From positions 81,120,958 through 81,184,957 of the forward strand of contig CP136069.1 in assembly GCA_032622095.1 (NCBI GenBank): a stretch of DNA of 64,000 bases. The letters run 5' to 3'. The notes beneath the pieces were generated by a model. The model saw only the letters and a program-made list of their open reading frames with translations. It was not told where the DNA came from and made no database searches. Position 1 is the stretch's first letter. The number at the start of each line of letters is the position of its first letter. The translations under genes and the position numbers were made by a program. Of the stretch, positions 55,365-64,000 are shown piece by piece. This DNA is from Siphonodentalium dalli (lineage: Eukaryota; Mollusca; Scaphopoda; Gadilida; Siphonodentaliidae).

Positions 55365-57337
55365 TTGTTGTTGTTTTTGTTGTTGTATCTTTTTTTCTTT
55401 TTTTTTCTTTTTTTTTAGTATTTTATTTTTTCATTAATTACACATTTATGTACAGAACAATATCTGATAACAACGATTGCATAGATATATAGACGGTGGG
55501 GGGGTCGACATTCGTACACTACTCACACACACCTTGCACACACATTGATATATTAAAGACATAGTATGCATACATGTATACTCGTATATATATATATATT
55601 TATGCCAGTTATATTCTGTCTCAAATTTGTTCATGAACTTTGGACTTGTTTGCCGAATCTGATATTGTAAACTCGGACTATATACTATTCAAGATAACTA
55701 TGTTCCCTGCTAAGTTAGTTATGAGTGTGCACTATTGTTCTTGATGGCTTTCATTAGGTCCCCCCACTCGAGTTGGAAATGGTTTAGATTGTCGGAATTC
55801 AGTGCAATATATCGATACGATTTGTATCTTAATTCAAATTCTCGAATGAGTAGGTTCAGAGAGAGTTCGTCGGGGTTAAATTTTGTTTTATACAGATAAT
55901 ATTTCAGAATTGATAGTATAAGAAAGTTTAGTTTGTTGTTTTTATTGTAAGCACCAATCCCAAAAAGAATGTTTTTCCGAGAAAGCGAGATGCCCAGATG
56001 ATAGCGATCTAGCCAGGCCTGAGTGGTATTTACAAACGTTCTTACGAGTGGACAGTCAAAGAAAATATGTGAAATTGATTCATTTGCGACGTTACATCTG
56101 AGACATAGACCATCTGACCGAATTCGCATTATGTTCAAAAGTCTGTTTGTGCCTAAAATTCTGGTCAGTATTCGGTATTGAAACCAGCGTAGTTTTGTGT
56201 CGACTAATAGTTTGAAGGGTGATGAAAATATATGTTTCCAGTGAAGGGAACACCTTAATTCGTTTTCCCATTTTATTTGTGACGATGATTGTCCTATTTT
56301 AGTTGATTTTATGAATTCATCGTAAAAAGTTCTGCAACCTCGCTCATTTTGAAGTAGTGATACAATATTTTCAGGAATGATTGGATTTTGAACCCTGACG
56401 ATCGCTTGATCGGTCCGTTTTAATAACCTATTAATTTGTCTGTTTAGGCCGTGTAAAGTGATAAAGTTTGTGGTGATTTTGTTCTTAGTTCTAAGAGTTT
56501 CGATGGAATGTGGCTTATTGTCTTCGGTGAACATATCATTTATGAATATTATGCCTTTGTCCTTCCACTCAGCGATGTTTATCATTGAGTCGTCGATCAA
56601 CAGTTCATCATTGTTCCAGATTGTTTGCGTCATGTCGTATCGAGGCTCTTTTATGTCCAAGAAATTACGCCAGGCTACAAAGACGTCACGCCAGAAAGGA
56701 TTCCCAATAGTTGACTCGCATCTTTTTATATATTTTGAACCATATGTCGCAAATAGAGGGTCATTTATTATTTGTTTTGGTGCCAAATTTTTCCATTGAG
56801 TTGTTTTCGTTATGCACCTTCGAATCCATGTTATTTTTAATGAGTCGATGAAATATTTTAGGTGCACCATTCTTAAACCACCGTTTTCATATTCTGCGCA
56901 CAGTTGCATTCTTTTTATTCTATCACGTTTTCCATTCCAAATAAATCTGAACAAAATGGTATTCATTTCGTCTATGAACTTTTTATCTGGATTTGGCAAA
57001 GCCATAAATAAGTGAACAAATTTTGGTATTTGAATAGATTTTATCAAAGTAATTTTACCAAGGGGTGTTAAGCGTCTATATTTCCATTTATTTATCGATT
57101 TCTTTAATTCATCAATCTTCCCCATGTAGTTGAGTTGCAGGGACTCTGTCGGATTAGTACAACATTTTATACCTAACAACGTGAAAGACTTTAATACCTT
57201 AATGTGACAATTTGGGATTGGTGCCAATCCACGGTTCTTTTTTGTTCCCAACCAAACAATTTCACATTTACCAATATTAACTTTCAAACCAGACATTCTG
57301 GCAAACAAGTCCAATACATTAAGAACTTTCTTGTTGT
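55365..57337 (-). mobile_element. 5'-truncated LINE, Tx1/L1-like
   Basis: Minus-strand non-LTR retrotransposon, truncated at its 5' end inside the reverse transcriptase and ending in an A-rich tail with AAC and AAAAG repeats (55365-55430). It interrupts the MITE at 54999-57378. The coding part is described separately. Confidence 0.85.
55719..57337 (-). CDS. LINE reverse transcriptase, C-terminal part (intact frame, 5' truncated)
   Basis: Open minus-strand frame of just over 530 codons; the first Met-like codon is not a true start, because the frame enters from the truncation point. It begins right after the catalytic palm motif, with SGLKVNIGKCEIVWLG, the segment that follows the FADD motif in L1-type enzymes. 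GLRMVHLKYFIDSLKITWIR is the Tx1/L1 thumb region. LVDTKLRWFQYRILTRILGT precedes a zinc knuckle, C-x2-C-x8-H-x4-C (Cys404, Cys407, His416, Cys421 counting from the TTG at 57312), typical of the C-terminus. No frameshift or stop occurs in the remaining half, so insertion is recent. Endonuclease and catalytic residues are missing, so it cannot be active. Confidence 0.88.
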
Positions 57338-57382
57338 ATCTTGGTGATATGGGGTCCCTCTGCTCGGATTGAGTACCTTTAA

Positions 57383-57868
57383 ATTGACATGTGATGTATT
57401 ATCTGTCCGTACATGTTACATAATTGTCACTAACCCGCCATCTTTCAACGGACATCTTCCAATCGAACCTCCAAATTTGATACGATAGGTCGATACATGC
57501 ACGAAATATTGATATAGCTGCTTCATATGCTCTGAAAACACTTGTCAATGGCACAGCTATTTTCCAGCCGTTTTAAATTTTTCTCCAGAAGTCAGACAAA
57601 CAATGTTTTTTCTACCATATCAAGAATATACAAACACGGAACGCTCTTCTCTGTTCCATTTCGTGCAAATGGCTTTTGTTGGTACCCAAACACCGTATTC
57701 AAAGTCGTATTTTTCATTTTTTAAATGCGTCTTTTTGTATTACAGAATGCTCGTAGAAAGGCAGTTCAGATATTTATCGACCTATTTCCATAAATTCAAA
57801 AGCGAATAAAATTATGTGTATTTTGGAGCGCAAGCCGCCATGTGGCTTTAAGTAAAGACACGTATTAC
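57383..57868. other. Intron downstream of the second HRM exon
   Basis: Unique AT-rich sequence between the MITE and the exon donor. Nothing recognised. Confidence 0.45.
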
Positions 57869-57966
57869 CTTCTTGTCCGTACATGTGTTATAGTCGGTCC
57901 ACTCTTCACTGCTGTTTGGGCGAGTCGACCACGTCCCATTATTATGACAAAATCTGTGACCAGTTC
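57869..57966 (-). CDS. Class B1 GPCR, hormone-receptor domain exon, second half
   Basis: 98-bp minus-strand exon: acceptor TCTTTTTCATCAG, donor AAG|GTAATA. Two bases finish a Gly codon split from the previous exon (G|GA), then 32 codons follow, ending TDKK in phase 0. CHNNGTW and WTDYNTC hold the fifth and sixth Cys of the six-Cys hormone-receptor domain, plus the conserved G-x-W and W-x-x-Y-x-x-C. Two N-glycosylation sequons are visible (NGT, NSS). This half packs against the first half to bind the C-terminal part of a peptide ligand in known class B receptors. The next recognised exon (TM1) is 25.9 kb downstream. Confidence 0.92.
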
Positions 57967-59194
57967 CTGATGAAAAAGAAACAATTCAATCCCTTTAATT
58001 TTCTGAACACTATACTATTGATTGATTTGTGTTTTAATGTCGCTTTCAGCAACTAAGACCTTGTCACGACATTGCCAGTTTTAGTGGTGGAGGAAATCCG
58101 CACACTTATACGGCTAATCTAACAGTGATTTCAATGGCTGATAAACTCATCGACCATGTGGGGCAAACCACCGGTCACCCGCGAGTAACTAGCAGATATC
58201 TACAAGGAAATTATAGGTACCGACTGTGTGTCGAATTTGAACATCAAACACACCTCAGCCATCAGATATATATTCGTAAAGTTCACATACTCCCTTTCAC
58301 TCACAAGGACAATAATATCTACACCAAATACCTAGCTCAACCGCTGTATGGGTTCCAGATAGCAGCTAGCCGAACGTCTGAAGCGACATTTTAGAGATTA
58401 CGTTAATGACGTGTGTACATGATGCTGACCCTGGCAAGGATTTCCCCTCGGCCGATGCAGAAGAATACCACCATCATAGACAATAGTAGATGGGAATGTC
58501 GTGGGTTCCTCTCCCGAAATAAGCTGTTATACATATCTTTAATAGCGTCCATTAGTGAGTAGTTCGGCAACATAATATACAAGTTACCAACTTAACAAAC
58601 ATAATGTAAAGAGTTTATAAAGCGCAGATAACTCATAACACATTTGCCATCCAGCAAAAAATAAAAACAATAACATTGAAACTGTTCTGTTAAAAATGGC
58701 TGATAAATCTTGCGAGATTCATCGGACAGATCACAAATATGTTTATTATTGATAATCCAAGAGCTAACCTTCATATTGTGTTGGGACTGTGAAACATTGA
58801 AACAAGTGTATATAACAGGAGTGCTTGACCTTTCAATTGGCAAGGGTAAGGACTTTTTTTTATTATATTTGCGTCATTAACAATCTACCCTGGCTCGATT
58901 TCGATCAAATTTGGTGTGGCGACTCAGTGATACCCGACAGATGTTATAACGGTATTAGTTTTTTCAAAATGTCAATTACAAAAAAACAAATGGTATTATT
59001 AATTTTTTTAAATTGAGCAAAAAGTTCAATCGAAAAGATTTTTTTTTTTAAGTTATGGCCCATATTTGATCCAGTTATCCCATTTTGAACAAATCTGAAA
59101 CCAAGTCACACTATAACCCGCCATATCAAATATAAGGTAAATGTCCCGATGGTTCTTGGGAAGAAGTTGTTTTAAGAATTGCTATCGCGTGAAA
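57967..59194. other. Intron between the two hormone-receptor-domain exons
   Basis: Unique sequence. An 89-codon plus-strand frame (58125-58394) has no recognisable domain. No repeats were noted before the GAT tract. Confidence 0.4.
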
Positions 59195-59349
59195 ATAGTG
59201 GTGGTGGTGGTGGTGGTGAAGATGATGATGATGACGATGATGATGATGATGACGACGACGACGATGATGACGATGATGATGGTGGTGGTGGTGGTACTGA
59301 TGACGACAAAGATGATTGTAAAATTGATATTGATGATGATGACGATGAT

Positions 59350-59380
<31 letters not shown>

Positions 59381-59832
59381 ATTACGATGATGATGCTATA
59401 TAATAATGTTAATGATGTTGCTTCTGATTATGTTGATGATGATGATGACGATACTGACGATGGTGAATAATGAATGATGGCGGTGTTGATGATGATGATG
59501 ATGATGATGATGCTGATTGTGGTGATGGAGATAAGGATGATGCTGATAATGGTGGTGGTGATGGTTTTGGAGGTGACGGTGGTGATGAAGATGAGGATGA
59601 TGATGATGATAAAGATGGTGACTGGTGGTGGTGGTGGTAATGATAACGTCGTCGAAGATGATTATTATATTGATGACAATGATGATGATGATGACAATGA
59701 TGCTGATGACAATGATGATGATGATGATGATGATGACTATGATGATGGTGATAATTATGTTGATGACGATAATGCTGATGATGACGATGATGATGCTGTT
59801 GACGATGATGACGACAACAACGATGTAAATGA
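59195..59832. repeat. GAT/GAC/GGT trinucleotide microsatellite, about 640 bp
   Basis: Almost continuous trinucleotide repeat dominated by GAT, with GAC, GGT and GCT variants. Open frames in all registers (poly-Asp, poly-Met, poly-His) are artefacts. It ends about 24 nt downstream of the donor of the first recognised receptor exon. Confidence 0.97.
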
Positions 59833-59856
59833 GTGACTAATTCAGCCAAGACTTAC

Positions 59857-60196
59857 CGGTAGGATTAAGGAATTTTTCACCCAGTAAGAAGATTGGGCAC
59901 GTTGTATCAGCCCGAGTTCCTGTCCTGGTGTATCCGAAGCATCCCAGGTTGTCCCACGTGCTGTTACAGTAATTTGTCCCATTATAATCACGTGGTATTT
60001 GCTGCTGCAGTGAACAGCATTCTTCTGCGGCAGTTACACACGATTCGAAATTTCCACACTCTTCCAGACGCAGACTACGTACACACGATAGTGGGGCACC
60101 CGTGAAACGGAAACACATTCTCACTGAAATCTCATGGAAGTCGTCCTCCTCTAGAACCCCCTCTCGGTGGTTCCGACACAGAATCGAGTTATTCAT
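59857..60196 (-). CDS. Class B1 GPCR, Cys-rich N-terminal exon with first half of hormone-receptor domain
   Basis: 340-bp minus-strand exon: acceptor AGGTTAATTTTACAG at its upper end, donor CCG|GTAAGT. It opens in phase 0 with ATG, but the ATG follows an acceptor directly and no signal peptide is encoded, so the true start is probably in an upstream exon beyond what I can identify. It gives 113 codons and one base (phase 1). Residues 60-113 form the first half of the hormone-receptor domain: Cys60 or 61, Cys77, Cys86, Cys100, with YCNSTWDNLGCFGYT, where the family pattern is C-x-x-TWD-x-x-x-C-W; the usual Trp after the third Cys is Phe. N-terminal to it, residues 1-59 contain five more Cys (7, 28, 38, 47, 53), unusual for the family. 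Sequons: NNS, NGT, NST. Confidence 0.9.
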
Positions 60197-62125
60197 CTGT
60201 AAAATTAACCTTCAACATATATAGTGAATCTCTTCCGGTCCACAATTCTAACAACATAAATTCTATAAAACACGATTTCTTGACTATACAAACAACCTTC
60301 TGTGAATAACATACAAGATAAAATAAAAATCGGATATATTATCAGGTTTTGGGAATGCCATTTGTAGCTATAATAGTAATATATATCAGAGTTATGGAGG
60401 CACGGACTCAGTATGAGTGCTCAATATTCCATATGTGCTTAATTCAGTGAGCGTTAACACATTATCATTTCTTATCGATATGGACGTGCATCGATCGCAA
60501 TGGCACATTGAGATATACCTCAACTCAGATTAAGCTTTTCGCCCATGTTGGGGTTTAAACCCGTGCCAACATCGTCTAGCCCAGAATATGGTGATCGTAT
60601 TCACGACCAAACCACATCGGCTACGGAGACATCCTTGAACGGGTTTACCGTTACCACTGTGCATCCGCATCGGTCACCCCCCCCCCCCCACCCACCCTCC
60701 CCCTGATGACTCCGTGTGTGATCGCTTCTTCTATTTAGGTCCATGTAGTTGTCAGAAAAAAGGTGACAGTGTTGGAATATTATATTAATTATACACGAAC
60801 AGGGCAAATATTTTCACATACTGAGAGTAATCACAACCAGGTTCTTGTGCATTTAAAATGATTTATCGCCCTTCAACTAGATTCATCCATCCGCAATAGT
60901 CATTATGTTTTATGTTTTATATAAATGGTCAGGATAGTAGTACGGCTGATTGTTCTTCAATTAAGTAAATGTTTAAAGATGGTCTATCTCTTTGTAAACA
61001 TGTGTTATATAGTTACCGGGGTATAAAATATTAGGTATGAATCGATATGAAGACCCCTGTCCGGAAATGCTTCTGCCGATTAATATTCATTATATTTCGA
61101 AGAGTTTCTAGTTCTAAAAACGTATGGTTGTTTAGCTAACGAGCAATAATGGTTACTGTTAACAGAGAACAAAATTAGTATTGTGTAATTTTGTCATAAA
61201 TAACCGTTAATTAGACTCACCATCGCTTATAACTATGTAATTAAACAATACTAACGATTAATCTGGGACATTTGGCGTTCGGCCGGAACATAGCTATGGG
61301 AACACCCTAATGATCTATATCGCTATAAGATATCACCTGAATGGTCTGTTCTAAAAATAAAACAATCATCTCATTTTATAATAAAATATTCGAAATAAAA
61401 TCAATATTAATTGATAGAAGCGTTTCCGGACATGGGTCTTCAATTCATATTTATATTTTTATGTCCACGAAACTATTTCAAAACTGTTATATGAAGAGAT
61501 AATCCATCTTTAAACACGCGATAAAAGTATAAGGTATGTAAATATTAATTACAAATCCCCCCATAAAGTTGAGAATATTTTTTATCGTTCTGAAATATAC
61601 CCATAAATACGACTCGGGAAAGTTCGCACCCACAGGTCCCCAGAGGGGTGGGGTCAGTTTTCGTTCTCTGGACCTGTGTTCGCACATATAGATCATACAG
61701 TGGATGTAACCAAACAGACTCAACGTTTAAAGATGAGTTTTAGAAATGACTATTAGATCTTTATTATTATAGATTTATACACATGCATGTGCTCAATTGT
61801 ATGTGTGTGCCAGCGAATTGTATTGTACACTCAAAGAAAACAGCTCCAAATTTGGTTCCCCGGAGAACCAGATACCAACATAAAACCAAACAGTTTGGTT
61901 CCACACTGCTTTGGTTCCATCTTGAACCAATGACCTAGGTTTGGTTCTTCAAAGAGCCCATCGAATTCAAAGTTGGTGGGAAAACGGCCTATATCTTAAA
62001 TGTCTTAGTCTAAAATTTAACAATATGTCCACACATTTTGGTGTTAAGATGATATTGGGAAGACTAAATCAAACGGGGTTCCTTTGATATAACAATTTGA
62101 TATACTGCTTAGAGTCATATTTATA
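60197..62125. other. Upstream intron, few features
   Basis: The signal-peptide exon was sought here on the minus strand and not found. A C run lies near 60678. A short hairpin at 61621-61685 pairs GTTCGCACCCACAGGTCC with GGACCTGTGTTCGCA. 60545-60580 resembles a tRNA T arm on the minus strand (CACGGGTTTAAACCCC), perhaps a decayed tRNA-derived SINE, but no A box or cloverleaf could be fitted. Confidence 0.4.
61830..61970. repeat. TTGGTTC / GAACCA repeat element
   Basis: Begins ACACTCAAAGAAAACAGCTC and holds about eight copies of TTGGTTC or its inverse. Same design as 6559-6725 (ACACTC start, short word in both orientations). Confidence 0.55.
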
Positions 62126-62168
62126 GAATCTGATCTTTTGATTGTTGGCGGTGTAATTCTGTTGCTCA

Positions 62169-62724
62169 TCTTCTATTATATATTTTGAAGACCTCTGTCT
62201 GTCTGTATGTCCTTTATAGAATCGAAAACGGGTTGACCGATCGAGACCAAACTTCCTATCCAAAGGTAAAATCTCACGGGAATCGTCGGCGTCGCATTTT
62301 GGAGGAGCACCCGTTCTCCACTCTCAGTCACAAAAAACGGCACTGCGGTGGTTAATCAAGTGATAATTTAATGAGCGTTTGTTTTTGACGCATCGCTATA
62401 AAGAGCGTTTGTTTACCATTCAACGTTATTAGCATCTGCAGAGAGATATACGGGAACATCTAATATATAGAAACGGGTGGAGCTATCGACTTGAAATTTG
62501 GTATGTGAATGTATCTTGCCCCGGATACGAATTTTATCGGGTCGCCGAGCCCGTGCGACGCCAGCTTCGCGCATGCGCAGACCAGATCTCGGAAACGGGT
62601 GGAGCTATCGACTTGAAATTTGGTATGTGAATGTATCTTTCCCCGGATACGAATTATATCGGGTCGCCGAGCCCGTGCGACGCCAGCTTCGCGCATGCGC
62701 AGACCAGATCTCGGAAACGGGTTT
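62169..62724 (+). mobile_element. Family-B Helitron, 3'-truncated
   Basis: Starts TCTTCTATTATATATTTTGA after A with a GTCT microsatellite, continues with family-B blocks (GCGCATGCGC near 62570 and 62690) and stops without CTAG. The 46 bp before its start (AATCTGATCTTTTGATTGTT onward, 62126-62171) is repeated directly after it at 62727-62770. Confidence 0.65.
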
Positions 62725-62766
62725 AATCTGATCTTTTGATTGTTGGCGGTGTAATTCTGTTGCTCA

Positions 62767-63483
62767 TCTCATATATATTTTTGAAGACCTCTGTCTGTAT
62801 GTTTGTTTGTATGTTTGTCTGTCATTGATACAAATCTACGATTCTCGACCGATCGGGACGAAACTTGGTACGTGTGTGTAGTTTGACCAGGCGGTGGACG
62901 TTGTCTTATTGGCGAGCCCGTGCGGCGCCCGTGCAGCGCATGCGCAGACGAGATCTCGGAAACGGGTTGAGCTATCGACTTGAAATTTGCTATGTGAATG
63001 TATCTTGCCCCGGATACGAATGTTATCGGGTCGCCGACCCCGTGCGACGCCAGCTTCGCGCATGCGCAGACGAGATCTCGGAAACGGGTGGAGCTATCGA
63101 CTTGAAATTTGGTATGTGAATGTATCTTGCCCCGGATACGAATTTTATCGGGTCGCCGAGTCCGTGCGACGCCAGCTTCGCGCATGCGCAGACGAGATCT
63201 CGGAAACGGGTGGAGCTATCGACTTGAAATTTGGTTTTTGAATAGCCCGGACAACTTGAAATTTGGTATGTGAATGTATCTTGCCCCGGATACGAATTTT
63301 ATCTGGTCGCCGAGCCCGTGCGACACCAGCTTCGCGCATGCGCAGACCAGATCTCGGAAACGGGTAGAGCTATCGACTTGAAATTTGGTTTTTGAATAGC
63401 CCGGACAACGTCGGGCTGGGTAGAGCTATCGACTTGAAATTTGGTTTTTGAATAGCCCGGACAACGTCGGGCTCATCGGCTAG
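62767..63483 (+). mobile_element. Family-B Helitron, complete ends
   Basis: Starts TCTCATATATATTTTTGAAG after A at 62766 and ends CCCGGACAACGTCGGGCTCA then TCGGCTAG (CTAG 63480-63483). The body repeats a 120-bp CpG-rich block four times with GCGCATGCGC (near 62937, 63058, 63180 and 63332). No coding capacity. Confidence 0.8.
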
Positions 63484-63800
63484 TCTCATATATATTTTGA
63501 AGACCTCTGTATGTTTGTATGTTTGTATGTATGTTTGTCATTTATACAAATCTACGATTCTCGACCGATCGGGACGAAACTTGGTACGTGTGTGTAGTTT
63601 GACCAGGCGGTCGTCCTTGTCGTATTGGCGAGCCCGTGCGACGCCCGTGCAGCGCAGGCGCAGACGAGATCTCGGAAACGGGTGGAGCTATCGACTTGAA
63701 ATTTGCTATGTGAATGTATCTTGCCCCGGATACGAATTTTATCGGGTCGCCGAGCCCGTGCGACGCAAGCTTCGCGCATGCGCAGACCAGATCTCGGAAA
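63484..63800 (+). mobile_element. Family-B Helitron, 3'-truncated, tandem with the previous copy
   Basis: TCTCATATATATTTTGAAGA starts directly after the CTAG of the previous copy, then GTAT/GTTT microsatellite and family-B blocks. It breaks off near 63800 before the CTAG end. Confidence 0.75.
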
Positions 63801-64000
63801 TTTTGTATGTGAATGTACATGCACGAAAAGACACAAGACTTTATGTGATCAGATTCTTCCCACAACCACAGCACATTTCATCAACATTTAATCAGAAGCA
63901 TATCTTCCCCTATTCTGGCGTGAACTGTGAACTGTGAAAATGCATTTCTATTAGAATATCAATCATGATATAGACGCTCTTTGTTATTTCCATATCAGGA

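Larger units (their letters stand above)
54999..57378. mobile_element. TTAA MITE, AGGTACTC family, split by a LINE
   Basis: TTAA at 54995-54998 and 57379-57382; left part 54999 to about 55360 and right part about 57340-57378 (GGGGTCCCTCTGCTCGGATT then GAGTACCT) belong to the same family as 28579-29058. The LINE fills the gap. Confidence 0.75.
2475..60196 (-). other. Gene span: class B1 (secretin-family) GPCR
   Basis: This is the extent of one receptor gene as supported by six exons described separately below. Class B1 receptors are plasma-membrane receptors that bind peptide hormones through a Cys-rich extracellular hormone-receptor domain and usually signal through Gs. The order of exons on the minus strand is HRM part 1, HRM part 2, TM1, TM2, TM3, TM6. 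Between consecutive recognised exons the phases are 1, 0, 2 and 0. TM3 ends in phase 1 and TM6 opens in phase 2, so the missing exons must total 1 modulo 3. The six exons total 965 coding bases over 57.7 kb. The hormone-receptor domain pattern (C-N-x-TWD, later WT-x-Y-x-x-C) is closest to calcitonin-type and CRF-type receptors, but the ligand cannot be told from sequence. Missing: signal peptide, TM4, TM5, TM7 and tail. Confidence 0.85.

Noticed and set aside
59195-59849. Long frames of poly-Asp, poly-Met and poly-His on both strands
   Set aside because: They are translations of a GAT/GAC/GGT microsatellite; all registers are open, and there is no complex sequence.
60545-60625. tRNA gene or SINE at CACGGGTTTAAACCCC
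   Set aside because: Only a T-arm-like hairpin is present; no acceptor pairing, D arm or A box could be fitted.
62460-63937. Repeated frames beginning MREAGVARARRPD
   Set aside because: Family-B Helitron sub-repeats read in several frames and both strands; the same text appears at 21245 and 24206 inside Helitrons.

Overview
The window looks like animal nuclear DNA: AT-rich, very long introns, spliceosomal exon borders, and several families of animal-type transposons and minisatellites. It suits a marine invertebrate, possibly a spiralian such as a mollusc, brachiopod or annelid, but nothing fixes the phylum. There are no operons, bacterial genes or CRISPR arrays.

The main content is one gene on the minus strand that fills nearly the whole window: a class B1 (secretin-family) G-protein-coupled receptor. 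Six exons were recognised, in 5' to 3' order: 60196-59857 (Cys-rich N-terminus and first part of the hormone-receptor domain), 57966-57869 (rest of that domain), 31948-31857 (TM1), 23630-23480 (TM2 and first extracellular loop), 18819-18672 (TM3) and 2610-2475 (TM6). Wherever two consecutive exons are both seen (exons 1 to 5), the splice phases fit. The signal-peptide exon and the TM7/C-tail exon appear to lie outside the window. The TM4-TM5 exons should lie between 18671 and 2611, but I could not find them.

Nearly everything else is intron packed with repeats. From left to right: a retroposed tRNA-Lys half (578-637); a 49-bp minisatellite (655-2458) ending beside the TM6 donor; a 50-bp minisatellite (4514-5628); a 35-bp minisatellite (15527-16355); a piggyBac-like MITE with nested hairpins (17163-17554); a MITE ending 17 nt from the TM3 donor; a head-to-tail chain of five Helitrons (19754-22781) with a sixth in opposite orientation (23654-24409), so that inverted Helitrons flank the TM2 exon; a GC-rich unknown coding-like block (24520-25300); a 530-bp inverted repeat carrying a first-exon-like start (27692-28225 and 30670-31222); partial duplicates of the TM1 exon (31266-31856); a LINE fragment (34531-34911); more Helitrons and duplicated segments (41-46 kb); a nested transposon stack (49610-53202); a Tx1/L1-like LINE inside a TTAA MITE (54999-57378); a long GAT-rich microsatellite (59195-59832) beside the first recognised exon; and another Helitron cluster (62169-63800).

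The receptor exons are short coding islands between mobile DNA, and at four of the twelve splice sites the repeat lies within about 25 nt of the exon. The repeats carry motifs of possible regulatory interest: extended nuclear-receptor half-sites and NRF1-like palindromes in the Helitrons, and a YY1-like start-codon context in the long inverted repeat.
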